From: Strigops habroptila
Lineage: Eukaryota > Chordata > Aves > Psittaciformes > Psittacidae
Direction of reading: 5' to 3'
Length of the DNA: 64,000 nucleotides
NCBI RefSeq assembly: GCF_004027225.2
Contig: NC_044278.2
Location: 56,785,743 to 56,849,742 of the forward strand
The notes beneath the pieces were generated by a model. It saw only the letters and a program-made list of their open reading frames with translations. It was not told the DNA's origin and did not search any database. Below are positions 21,303 to 34,700 of the stretch, in pieces. Numbering within the stretch: the stretch's first letter is position 1; every line of letters begins with the position of its first letter. Made by a program: the position numbers and the translations under genes.

Positions 21303-22711
21303 TTACTGCTTTTTTTCCTCCTCAGGTTTTTCACCCTCTGCTTCTCCAATTGACAAGGTGCCACTACCGTATTTTTTCACTCGGGTTTCTACTCTGGCCA
21401 GTCTCTGCTTCACCTTCTGTTGAGATGAGGTGTATTCTGCTAAGAGCCTCGCAAACCTGGTCTGCAGTGTATCCAGAGCTGTTTCAAGTTTTTCTACTTT
21501 TTCTTCCAAGTCTTTTGGGTCAGCTCCTGCTTTTGCTGCTTCTTCATCTATTAAATTGTCTTTCATCAGAATTTGTCGCCCTTTCTCTTCCAGAGCCTTT
21601 TTGGCTTCTGGATATTCTGTGAGGGCTTCCATTAAATCATCTTTAGACAAGCAGAACAAATCAGAATAACCAATACTCCTTATGTTGGCTGTCCTCCTGT
21701 TGCCAGATTTGCTACCTTTGATGTTTAGGATGCTGATTTCACCAAAGTAGCTGCCATCGCTTAGGACTACAAACTGGGTTATGCCATCATCTGCCACCAC
21801 AGCCAATTTTCCCTCTTTAATAATGTACATTTCTCTCCCAATATCTCCCTTTTTGCAAATGTAGTCCCCAGGACTGAAGACGGTAGGTTTCAGTTTCAGC
21901 ACCAGCTCAATGAGAAGTCCAGCTTCACAATCCTGGAATATACGCACTTTCTTCAGTGTATCCAAATGGACATTGATGGCGATTTCAGCCTTCAACTTGT
22001 CAGGCAGATTTTTGAGAACTTCCTTCTCATCCACTGTTTTCTTGTTGGTCCAGAGGTAATCGAACCACTTAATAACCCTGGCTTCCAAATCCTTAGTCAC
22101 TTTTCGGAAATGCATGTACTGCTTAATGGAATCCACTTTGGACTGAAACTCTGCCCTGGAGGCATTCATGTTGGAAATCATGGAGCCCACGTTACCGACA
22201 ATGGTAGCGAAGATCAGGACACCCACCAGGAAGTCAATGACCACAAAGAGATACTCTTCATCTTTCACTGGGGGAGGTGTTTCTCCGATGGTTGTCAGCG
22301 TGAGCGTTGACCAGTACAGACTGTAAATGTACTTTCTAGACAGGCGCCCGTACTCCGGGATGGACACGTTGGGGTAGACCCAAGAGTCGGTTCCAAATCC
22401 GATGAGCTTTGAAATTGCAAAGTATATACACGCATTCCAGTGGATGATGATAAGAATGTATAAGACAAGGTTTCCAATACGAAACATGTTGGGATAATTT
22501 GTCCTGGTTTCAGTACGGTCAAAAAACTCAAACAGCCGAGAAATCCTCAGCAAGCGGTTAAATCGCAGCTCAGGGTAGTTCAACCCAAACTTCAGGTATG
22601 CCAGGTCTGTTGGCACGAGGGACAGCACATCCAGTTTGAACTGCAAAGTTTTGGTATAGTGATCTCGCAATTTCTTTTCATCCTGAACTAGCAAGCCTTG
22701 TTCAAGGAAGC
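21303..22711 (-). CDS. CNGA3: CNGA3 coding exon 8, S3 to C-terminus
   Basis: Large terminal exon, 1409 nt. It begins after ttctttgaag with [11 protein letters not shown] and ends EEKKQ and TAA. In order it encodes the S2-S3 linker and S3, the Arg-rich S4 ([15 protein letters not shown]), S5, the pore helix and filter (TTIGETPPP), S6 ([16 protein letters not shown]), the C-linker ([19 protein letters not shown]), the cGMP-binding domain ([27 protein letters not shown], and the DDLMEAL helix) and a leucine-zipper-like coiled coil. No frameshift or stop. A single large final exon carrying the pore and binding domain is the normal CNGA layout. Confidence 0.98.
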
Positions 22712-25700
22712 CTTCAAAGAATAAAAGTACATATTTTACATGTTAGAACAGAAATGCCATAAACAGTACTGACCTACTTACATTGCAGATACCTGAGAAG
22801 ATTAAAATTTGTATTGATCTGCATACAGACACTGATACACTATGAATTCATTTATGAAAAATATTTCATTGCAAATGCAGATGTTTCAATGAAGTTTCAA
22901 AGCTGACATATAATGATGAAGAGCAATGACTCTATGATTACCACCGTACTCCCTGCAGATTTACACTCTGTTCTGGGACAGCTGTTATCTTTTTCTTTTA
23001 GGTATGTTTGCAAAAAGAAAGGGGAGATTCAAATCTGTCATTATTTTGTGAATCACTGGCACGAGTCATAAGTAAAATTAAGCAAGTGCTAAGCAATTGT
23101 GTGCAAAATCAGAGTGGAATATTTTTAAATACATACCAAGAAGAAGTAGGCATAACGGATTGTTGGAAACTTTTTTCCAAACAATATAGATACCCTTGAG
23201 ATAAAGAAACCCAGTTTCCGCCTCCCTGAGCCATGCTTTCCCTCTTGTGTCCAATGTTATAAGCAGAATTTTGTACATTGGCATTTCTTCATTCAAAAGA
23301 CTTTGGAAAGTTTTAGATTTTAGGAAATTATAGTAGTAGAAGAAAAACTACAGTAAGAAACCTTAAAGCAAACTACATCTGTGTAAGAGTTCTCCCAGAA
23401 AGTACAGCTGCAGCGCTGGTTTGTACCTCTGAAAGCTCAAGGCACGGCAAATGCTCCACAGGGCACAGCCTATGCACCGCAAAATACTTGCTGCGATTGC
23501 AAGCAAGTGGAGATGTCCAGCTGTCTGCCCACTAGGCCAGACAGGAGGGAAAGTCCACTGAGCGAGAAGCAAAACATTCCCAATGTATCAAGGATTATCA
23601 CATTTTGCTAATCCCTGAGCAATCTACAAGCAGCAGCATCCTCAGGGAAGCATCTGCTAAGGAAGACCAAGCCGCATGTCTTTGTGCCCTACACACCACA
23701 GCTGTGTTTCTGGAATGTATGCCTATCTGTACAGTTGCCTCATGTATGTGTGTATCTGTCTCTGGGTATCTGCAAACTGGAAGTTTTTGCGTCTGGGTGA
23801 CTACAAATGGAAGTAGTTCTTGTGCTATGAATGCATCACCTCCCAGAAAACTGCTGGAAAAGCTGCTCAAATATGCTCTTAACATTAACAGAGTTATGCA
23901 ACTAAACAGAAAAGTTGGCCAGGCAGATGAATTTCTGGCTCACATTAAATTTTAAATTTGAAAACACCCTCCTGAAGGGAGATAAAAGCCCTCAGCTCTT
24001 TTTTGCCCCCTCACGGAACTGAAGTCCTACAGTAAAACTTTTTGGAAGCACCAAAATGTGGGGTATACTAAACTCAACCAGCTGCTGAGACATGAATCTT
24101 TTCTGCTTCACAGTGCACAGTCACCAAAGAGGTGAAATGCAGCAAAACTGGCCCTGCAGCTAGACAGAACTGCACCACAGAGAAGCTGTGCAGATCACAG
24201 TAGTTGCAGGGTTACCTAGGTCACACTTCAAAGCCAATCTCTGCCTTTAGGCAGCAGGGAGTCACACTCTTTCCCAAGGGCTTCCATGACCTCTGTCCCC
24301 AGGGCAGATGGACCCTGCAGACTTACAGGAAAAGGCAGCAGGCACAGAGCCGAGAGAGGTTGTTAAGAGAGTTGACAAAGATTTCAGCACCTAAAAGAAG
24401 TGACTTCCTTATTTGAGTGCCTGAAACTGCAGCCAACACCTGCACTGAAGCGTTCAGGAGATCTTTGTGGCAATTCTGCAGTTCCAATCCAGGCCTGCAA
24501 AGCTGACCGCCTAACCATACCTTAATAGCCAGACAATCATTATCAGGACAGACTATGGAAATGTGTAATTTGCATTGCCTGGATATGCCCAGTTTCTGCT
24601 CAGTTTTTTCCCATTACAATAACAAATGTAACTGCAGAAGAGAAATCTAGTTGGCAGAGTTGACATTTCAACTACACAAAGAAGATGAAGCCCCTCCATC
24701 CCGCCACAAATACAGCAGTCCTGTCATTTAGGCTGCTGTCTGTAAGAGACTTTCCTGTTGAACAAGGTACTTGCTAAGTTTAAGAATTTGGCTTGCCATG
24801 AGTCGTGCACTTCCCAGCATGACAGCATTTTTAGCCTCTGTCTTATAATTATGTTTACAACTTGTCACAAGCCATAATTAATGTCAAGCTGCCAACATGA
24901 TTAAAAAAAGAAAAAAAGGAAGAAAAAAGAAAATGTAAAACCCAAAGATTTAAAAGAACTCTTATTTGTATAAAGATCAGTGTGCTTCTGGACCTCTTCA
25001 AGGGACTTTTTGGGGTTGAGTCCATACCATAAAATGGAACAAGCCAGGAAACATATTCTGGCCCTGAGACCAACTACCATGACAGCTTCTGTTCACGTGC
25101 AAGCTCTCACAGCCTCCTCCAACAATAACACCATGAAGAGCACCCAACCTCTGCTGTCCTTTCAGCTGCGCCCAGATACTGCCCTGAAGGAGTGCTGGCT
25201 GGCATGGACCAAACTGCATACACCAAAGTACATCATAGAATCATAGAATCATATCAAGGACTATCGTAGCAATTTAATGGTATGGATCACTGTATGGTAT
25301 TGCTTAGGCCTATGTTACGACCTTATTTAGTTTAAAACAGATATCCTTTTAAGGCTAGAATCTGTATTAGCTGGGCATGCTCTAATATGAAATCTTCTCA
25401 GCCTGTCTGGTCTGCAGAAACAGGGACAGGAAGCCGAAAGGAATCACTTCACACCTGACATGGCACAGTCTTCACAGATCCTTTAGGTTCCCGCTTTCTT
25501 CAGGAAGGCAGGACCTAAGCAGAGGTGCCTGGGTTAATCCCACACCACCACCCTCCCGGGTTAACCCTGTAACACCACCAGGCAGTGGGAGCCCCAGCCA
25601 GGACCTCAGAGAGGCTGCAGGAAATACAGCTGGTGGTTCCAGGCAGAAGACTGCAGACCAGAGGCTGAGCTGGGTGCCAGGTCTTGTGCTTGACTGACTC

Positions 25701-28700
25701 AATAATCACTTCTGAGCAGGATGCTGCACAGCTTGGCTAGGAAAGCAGCACTTGTGGGGTGCAGTTGGTTTCTTGCCCAATCTAATGATTAAACACAAGC
25801 AATACATAACAGAAAGAGTGACTGTGACATGGAAAGTGCCTTATTCTTCCTTCCCAAGGCAGCCTGTTACGGTGGCTGTTCAGTCAGTGTTTGGCATGCC
25901 TATCAAGCACTGACAGAACTGAATTTAGAAAGAAGTGAAGTGCAGGTGTTGGGATGTCCAGCTTTAAAACAATCCAAGCTGGTTAGACACTTCATCTTCC
26001 CAAAGCCTCCACTGCTGAGCTCGGCTGTAGACAAGGTATTACACTGGTCAGATCCTACAAGGAATTTCTGTTTCCAGCCTTTCTATCCATGCTGTATCTG
26101 AAAACACTGTAAAACCCCAGAAGGACTCACCTGTTCTGAATCTCACAAACATGTCAAAAATATAGATGATATCAGAGCCATAATCCAAGAACAGCCATAA
26201 TTTAATGTGGTCCTCTTGTAGCTCATCAAAGCAGGCTCTAAAGAAACAAAGACACACACACATACAAAAATTCCACCAACTGCATAAGAAGAGTACTTGC
26301 AATGTGTTAGTGCACATTACCGGCACTGAAAAATTACAGGCAGCACATCTCCATGCCCAGACACCTGCACACTAGAGCTATGTCTAAACAGACACTAGGA
26401 TCTTTCAGAATTCAAAGGTACTCAGGCTGGGAACAAAACTTGAACACATATATGCCACACAAGTGGCATACACAAATCCCTACAACTACACATGCATTGG
26501 ATTTCATGGGATACACATCTCCATTAAGATAATTCCCAAATACAAGATTTGTTTCTGAGAGGCAAGCCATTCTCATCTCTCCCAGCTGTCTGACACAGCC
26601 TAAGTTAACCATTTCCACAGGACTCCATTACTTTATCTTAAACTGTTTTCCACATTTTACAAGGGAAAATAAATACTCGAGTAAAACCTTCCTGCCCCTC
26701 AAGCATCTACAGATGCCTAGTGTTAATTTAAGATGACCCAACACTGCCCAGACCCCTCTCGTCTGTTCTCTATTGGGTGACTACAAGACCTATCTCTAGC
26801 AGTGGCTGCTGAGCCTACGGTGACCAAAGCCTATCTCTGCATCTAGCCAGCAGGTGGCACACAGAGGCCACAGCCAGCGCTCATGAGGATGCTCATTGCA
26901 AGTTACAACACATTGATTGTGAGAAAAAGATAAACACCTGCTATCTATTCCCAGTGGTATGTATATCATATATCCCTAAGGGTATATGGACTGTAAATCT
27001 TCTAGGTAAGCCACCCAAAAAGTAGCATAGGGAGATAAGAGGATGATTTACATAGGAAACATAATGAGACACTACATTTGAAACCTAAAATTATTAACTT
27101 AAAGCCATACCTGCACACCAGCATACACCAGTTATAGAACACGGGTGCTGCAATTATGGTCAGCCAGTTGTAGTAAATATTGCTTGAAGGATCTATCACA
27201 AAGATTTGTTTTTTCTTCCTGGAAAGTAAAACGTGAAGGTTTACACTGGGTATGTGAGGAAATGACCCTGCTGGACCTCCCTCTTCTGGAGGCTGCTCAT
27301 CTCATGATGGACTCACAGCCGCCAAAGAAGAGAAAGTATCCATGCAGGCAGCTCCAGGTAAGATTCTAAATATTAGCTTCATCTCATCTGACATGCTCTA
27401 TTTATTTGCTTGACCCAACTTTGGAAAAAGTAAGTATGAGTGGAAAGAAAACCACAGATATTCACACTGCCCCAGCTTTTCTGCATATGACCCCCACTGA
27501 AAAAAAGTAAAATGCTAAATGTTTCTTATTACCATTCTAGCTAGAAGGCTATGGCCCATTGCTAGAAAAAGAGCCTTCCTTTGCAGATTAATTTTGATTG
27601 TTTTGGTAAATTCTGTTCTGGAAATGACTGCATGAGCACACACTTAAACAAGTAAAACACCTACGTATTGAAACGCATGTTTATACAAGTAAGACTCCGT
27701 GTGTGCATACACACATATAGTGTATGACTAGAACTAAGATGTGTTATTATGTAAAAGCAAATTTAACATATTCACAGTCCTGGCTCCCTAGGCCTCACAA
27801 CAATGAAGAGATGCTAAATGAAGCATACAGGCCTGGAGTTTAAAGATTTAAAGAACAGCATGGCTAATGGCACATGTAGAGCATGCTCAGAAGTGCCCTT
27901 CCCCAGCACAGGAAAAGTTGATATGGAAGAGACAGCAATTAGGCATGTTGTATGTCATCAAAGGAAATATGTATTAGTGGATTGTGAGGTCCACGGATGC
28001 AGAAGTTATTCCAACAGTAACATGTGATATCATGATCTGTGAACTCTATAGCAGTGTGGGGAACATGTGACTGGGCAATGCTTCATATGTATTTGTGTGA
28101 CTTTTCCTAATCCCCAAGAATGTAAATATATTAAAATGAAATGATAATTTATTTCATATTTGTGTGTATTTCTGGCATTAACCTTGCTGAATGTCCAGAT
28201 GATAATGTTAGTAAAGGAAGCAGCTTTAATCTAAAAAGTATTTACTTTGCCATCTTAGAATCATAGATTCATAGATTAGTTATGGTTGGAAAGGACCTTA
28301 AGATCATCTGGTTCCAACCCCTCTGCCACGGGCAGGAGCGCCTCGCGCTAAGCCATGTCACCCAAGACTCCATCCAACCTGGCCTTGAACACTGCCAGGG
28401 ATGGAGCATTCACAACTTCCTTGGGCAACCCGTTCCAGTGTCTCACCACCCTCACTGTAAAGAACTTCTTTCTTATATCTAACCTAAACTTCCCCTGTTT
28501 AAGTTTGAACCTGTTACCCCTTGTCCTACCACTACAGTCCCTAATGAAGAGTCCCTGCCCAGCATCCTTGTAGGCCCCCTTCAGATACTGGAAGGCTGCT
28601 ATGAGGTCTCCACGCAGCCTTCTCTTCTCCAGGTGGAACAGCCCCAACTTCCTCAGTCTGTCATCAAACGGGAGGTGCTCCAGCCCCCTTATCAATCTCA

Positions 28701-31700
28701 TGGCCCTCCTCTAGACTTGCTCCAACAGCTCCATGTCCTTTTTATGTTGAAGACACCAGAACCGCACACAATACTCCCAAGTGAGTATCAAGTATCTTCA
28801 CAACAGGTTTTGAGCCATTTTCTCTGGAAAACTGGTCAGCACCTCAAAACTGGTGACTATGAAATATGGTCTTCACATGACAGAGCACAGTACCTTCTAG
28901 ACATCAAAACGTTTCTTTTCTTTGACAAAATGTTTTAAAACCTTTCTGGCTACTGCAAAGCTCAGGCTCTCACTATACAGTAACTGAAGCCAAAAGAGAA
29001 TCCTTAGAGCAAAGGCTTTCTAAGCAAATGAAGCTTTGATTAAGAAAGTCAAGATCTTGAGACCAAGCAGATTCTATCTGGGAGCAATTCCCAGTTACAT
29101 GTCCCCATGCCTATACAGCACATGCCACTATACACATACACATAAACTTGCAGTATAGTACCCTAACATACTCCCTAACTGGAAAGTCCATTCAAATGCA
29201 TATTTTTATCTGTTATCACGGATATTTTTAATGACTGGTAATAACTAAATTGCACTATCTTTGGGTGAACTTTGGGGGAAGAAAACAAAAGCAGGATCCA
29301 TTTCTGTCCAAAGCATTCAAATGATCTTGTTTGATCACTGAAAACAGGACAATTGCAGAAATACAGCATCTCCTAATCAGCAGAAGCAAACTTTAGTGAT
29401 TATCAGGAATGAACTGCACCATATTAGGTAATTAAATATGCTAGTCAGTGTAATAACTAAACTTATTAGTAAAGCTACAATTCTCTACAGGTAAGATGTC
29501 TCCTCTTTGTCTAAACCAGACTTTTGGTTCATCTACTCTGAATTATTATGGACGTTCTGGAAGAATTACAAGTCTGTGCAGATCTGCAGAGTGGGCTGCG
29601 AACTTAAAATGCCCTCATAGTACAAAAGTGATCTTCAACAGCAAATCAAAGTGAGCAAAAGTAGCTGAATTCCTTTTTACTGGCCTAGGAAGCTGTTGAT
29701 GACATGTCTAAACACAGGTCTTAGAGATGCAAGAAGTTTGTTAGGCAGTTGCACCTTTCCAAAGGGAAAAATGTATTAAAGATTTGACGGGCTAACATTC
29801 TGCGGCCTACAGAACAATAATTGTGGTGGAAGTGTCGCGATGAAATGCCATACTGTGCTTTGTGGTGTAGGAGGTGTGTTTCAAGCACACCTTCATTCTT
29901 CATACTTACTCTTCTTTTTTTTTATCATCTTTTTTGTCATCTTTCTTTTCCTCTTTCTTTTCCTCTTTCTTTTCCTCTTTTTTCTCCTCTTTCTTTTCCT
30001 CTTTTTGCTCCTCTTTCTTTTCCTCTTTTTTCTCCTCTTTAACCTCCTTCTTTTCTTCCTTTTTGCTGTACAACATAATGTAAGGCTTAGCAATATTACT
30101 GATATTCTAGCAGCTAAGGGAGAGGGTGGATATTGAGATTCAGGAAAATCGACTAGATTCCAGACGGAGTAGGACAGGGATCCAACTGGTAAAAAGGGTT
30201 TACAGTCTGAGGCCTCTCAAATTGACACCACCACACTATCACATCAGGTAACCAGCTGGCTGATTCAGTGCATTAGTCACTTGTGCTTTCTTGATCTCTT
30301 CAGACATCAGTGTACCAGGCTGACTTTAATTATATGCTTCCAGTTTATTTCATTCGTTAGAACTCAGGCATTTGAAAAGATATCTATCAAATGATAATAG
30401 AACTTGAAATGGCTCACCAAACTGTCAACTTTCTTTGTATATCCAAAACCTCACAGAGACTGTCTGAAGCCTTAATGGTAATTAAATGAGATTAAGGTGA
30501 ATTTCCTCTCACATGTCTTTTAAACTAACATGGAGCATAGGTAGAGGAGAAAAGAACCTTTGGGTTGACTGATCTTCTATTTGTACATGCATCTCAACTC
30601 AAAGAAACAGTTTTCACTTCCAAGGCTGATTTCTACATGGCAGTGAGAACTGCCACTCAAGAATTTATTTCTCTGCCCCTGACACCCCTGAACTTTATGA
30701 CTTCTTTTTCAAACCTGCCCCCAAAACTAATTCCTATTTAAAAAACATATCAGGATTTCACTGTACATTACTATGCATGGCGTCTGATCTGAAGGCCAAG
30801 TCACAGTTGCTGTTGTTAGCATTAACATACCTCCTCAATACTTCCAATGTCTGGCATTCTTACTAGAAAGGAAGAACTATGAGTAAACATAATTTTCAAA
30901 GGGTAGGGCCACTGTACAGTTGTGGATGTTGTTATGCAGGAAAAACTAGGTTGAGATAGAGAATCAATCAGGAAGTCTTAATGGTGGTGAACTCTGGAGG
31001 GAATATTTTGACAATTCCAACTTCCTCCTATGTTTTGTTTTTAAAAAGAAAAAAAAACGTTTTTTCACACAGGATCTAATGCCAACATTTCTTTTTCTCT
31101 GAGATCTACAAACTCATCTGCCAACTACAGGTATCTTTCATAAGTGAGTTTCTTCCATTTCTGTGACCTCCATCCATCTCTTTATTGTGGTAACTCCGTA
31201 TTTACCATAGTCCCACCTACCTGTAGGTGGAAGTCACTCAGAGGAACAGGATGGCCACAATCAAAGACTGTGATCTACAGTTCCCCAAACGTAGGCACTT
31301 CTTAGGTGTTTAACTTAATGAAAAGCTTCAAAAAACACCTGCATCTTTTTTATCAGTGCTCTTGAGTAAACTGGAATCCAGTAACTAACAAAGCATTTGT
31401 TTGTGACTGTTCTCTTTAACAGCAATACGGTGGCATCCATTCTGTGCTTCGAGCACGTTAAAAGGAGCATGCAACTTCAGACTTAGAAAACATGTCTTTG
31501 TCAGCCCCTATGAAAACACTGTCATAGTCTTTGAATGAATCCAACATTTGCATTTCTCATCTGTCAAGTACTTTGCAAATCAAGTATGTTTCAGACTGTC
31601 AGGCAGGTAGACAGACAGATGTTGTCTGCATTTAAAAATAATGAAACATTGGAAGGATGAAAGTTTTGCCCAAGGTACATGAGTCATTGTCAGAAACAGA

Positions 31701-34700
31701 GTAAAAAAGCAGTATTTCCATCCTAATAGGTCCTCTGGGCCCTGACTAGCAGACTAGGCTCCAGGCTTCTAGCACTTTTTCATACTAGTCTAAATAAAAT
31801 CCTGCACATTTCTGTCACTGTTCACTGCACGCTGATTCTACTTTATAATGGAAGCTATGCAAACCAAACCAAAAAGTTGCTTCAGGAGCAAGACCACCTC
31901 TTGTTCAGCTATATGCACAATCATCTTTTGGGTTTGCAGCATCATTTCAATGTGCAGTTTGAACTAGCCCACGATGGAACTATTTGTAGAGAAAACCAAG
32001 AGTTTACTTTAAGTTTTTCTGACATAATCAGAAACTATCATGATTATTTTTAATTTTTGTTTTCATCCAGAAATCAATGAAAAAAAAAAATCATCATGAG
32101 TGAGAACAGATTTGCTGCTGGATGCTACAGAGCAGATACGTCCTCAGATAGCTGTGGCCTAAGACATGCAAAAAACATTGGTGTTGAGTGATTTTAAATT
32201 ACAGGAGTTCTTCACCTTTTCAAGAGATTTCTCTTTGGTATAACACTGTGAAATATCTTGTCAAATATATAAAATAAACTTCAAAGGATAGCTAGCTTCT
32301 GTCAGAGCTTCTGTTGCAATGCAAGCCTGATTATGTTGCCCGTCAATCTCTCTACATCTACACCAACGATATCTGTTGAACTGACACACACATTTTAAAA
32401 AGATGGTTAGTTTTCATTTAGACTGTACACACTGAGTGTTTTCTTGGTACCCTGATCAATATCCACTTCTCATTTGACAATCTGAAATTTTTGGGGCACT
32501 CGATTTGCAAGAAGGGACTAGTATGTTAAAAAAGGAAAGTCACTATTAGAAAATTAATACATGCTTCTTGTTTAAAAACTGAATAATTAATAAATCAATT
32601 GGCAATGCAGTAAAATCAGCCAGCTGAACTAGAGGAGGTAAGGACTAAATGCTTAATCAAATTCACTCCTTGAGAGGTAAGGGTAACTTCAGACAAAAAG
32701 AAGTTCACAGGGGGCACAAAGGATGCTTTTCATACAAAGAAAACTAGATCTTTCTTTACAATTAAACTATATTCTTAGGAAAGACTTAGGAAGAGATAAG
32801 GAGTTTATACTACAAATGTTACTAGATTGGAAAGGGAAAAAGAGAAGGAGCTAGTAGTCTAAAGGTGTATGGAAGTTATCAGTACTTACTCTTCATTAGT
32901 GTTGTTGCTATAGTTGACATTAAACCTGGCCAAGGGCCAGAGGCTGCAGCAAGTTAAATAAAACACATTAAAGAGTGTAAAGACTGTTGGTATTTCATAC
33001 ACGTGTTTACTGACATGAGGGACTGACTTACTAGCTTCTCACATCTGCACTGATGAGATTAGAAAGGTCAACTGACTGCCACACTAAGCCCCTTTGCATA
33101 ACTATTTCAAGGCACCAGTTTCTTTTTACCATGTGCTTGGAATACACATTTGTGACCACATCTGATGTCTGAAGCTTGTTCTCAAGCATATAAACGCATA
33201 GCAACATGCATTCTCAAATTTTAGCCCTGTACTCATTTGGCCATTATTTTAAGCTTTCTTCAACCCTTTCAATCCTTTCAAGTCTTCTTCAAAGATGCAC
33301 TGTCAAGGCTTGTGGATAAGTAACAAGCATACCTACCATTGCTGCAGTTACCGTCACGTGGCAACAGTGTAAAACTGAGAAGGCAAGGATGGATACTCCC
33401 AAATTCACTCCTCCTAATAGCCTTATGTAGAGGTTTGTTGGCCCATGATCAATGTTGTCATTTCTAACTACTTCGAATCTGCAGTTGCTACTGATCCAGA
33501 CAGCTGAAAAAATCAGACAACAGTCTGGCTAATTCAATAAAATGTGCTTTTGGGCTGAATTTCTAAGGAGTAGATCAAGTGAAGATAGTAAGGCTATGCT
33601 GGGTCACAACAGATGAAGGTAACCTGTACCATGCACAGCCCTTCAAAGGTTCTTGCTTTAATCTGAATTACTAGTTGAGATTTTGAAACATATCAACTTA
33701 TTACTTCCTTGCCTACCAATCTTCAACTATGCAAAAAAATATGGGAATCTATGCTTCAAAGCATAATGCCAAACAAAAAGTCAACTTTTGTCTTGGGACT
33801 TCATTTTCCTCTTTTAGCTGGAGTTAAATTTAAAACATATATTTATAAAGTAATAATAATTCATCAAGTCAAAAGATGGTAAATGCAAAGTTTCCTCTTC
33901 CAAGCCACTGTTGCTTTACTGGAGAAATTTTAAGGTAAGATTGAACCTGCCTTCCATACCAAAAACTATGTGCCAATGTGCTAATGAGTGTGTGCTAATT
34001 AGCACATAGTAATGAGTATGTGCTATTATTAATATAATAATTCTGTCAGCAGCCAGAAGATTTTCTCATTTCTGCATCAGAAGCCTTCTTTAATGTTAAC
34101 AGCTGAACTCCTGAGTAGGTGTAACAAAGCAATGGCACGTTTTGCACAACTGCTGGTTTGGAGTTTCCTAACACTTGAAGATAATGTGCATAACATTAAT
34201 GTCCTGAAAAGCCACAATTAGCAACATCCTAGATTCTTGAAATAGAAATGCATTCATCCTTAATAGAGAGGAGGTTAGCAACATCAAGCTGCACAGATAG
34301 CATATCAATTTTAATTCCAGTTCTGAGAACCCGTGTATTTGAGGGAGAAAGCGTGCCGAAAGCCGTAATACTTGAGTTATGTGAAGATTCTTGGGCAGCA
34401 TTAGATACTCTGTTAGCTGCCATGCTAAGCTCCTTATCCTCGTCTTAAAATGAAACTTCCATCCTAATCACCAAGAAAATACCATAACCTTGGATGTCTC
34501 TGTTTAAAGCATAAACACATCTTCTTACCTGTTTACTCCCCCAGGCCGCTCACGGATGCTCAGAAAGGAGCGGATGTTACTTTGCCGAGTGGACACCTCT
34601 ATGAGCTCTGGCCCCCGGATACGTTCTAGGAAAGAGTCAGGTCTTTGGTCTTCATGGTGCATATGTCTTGTAGCCCATGACCTCACAGATACAACAAATC

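Noticed and set aside
28348..28701. 117-codon - strand ORF as a host gene
   Set aside because: It is the C-terminus of CR1 ORF2 within a 5'-truncated LINE.
29840..30136. Phe/Leu/Ser-rich + strand ORFs and an Arg/Lys-rich - strand ORF over CNGA3 exon 5
   Set aside because: Shadows of the pyrimidine-rich coding repeat. Only the - strand Lys/Glu frame joins in phase with the neighbouring CNGA3 exons.
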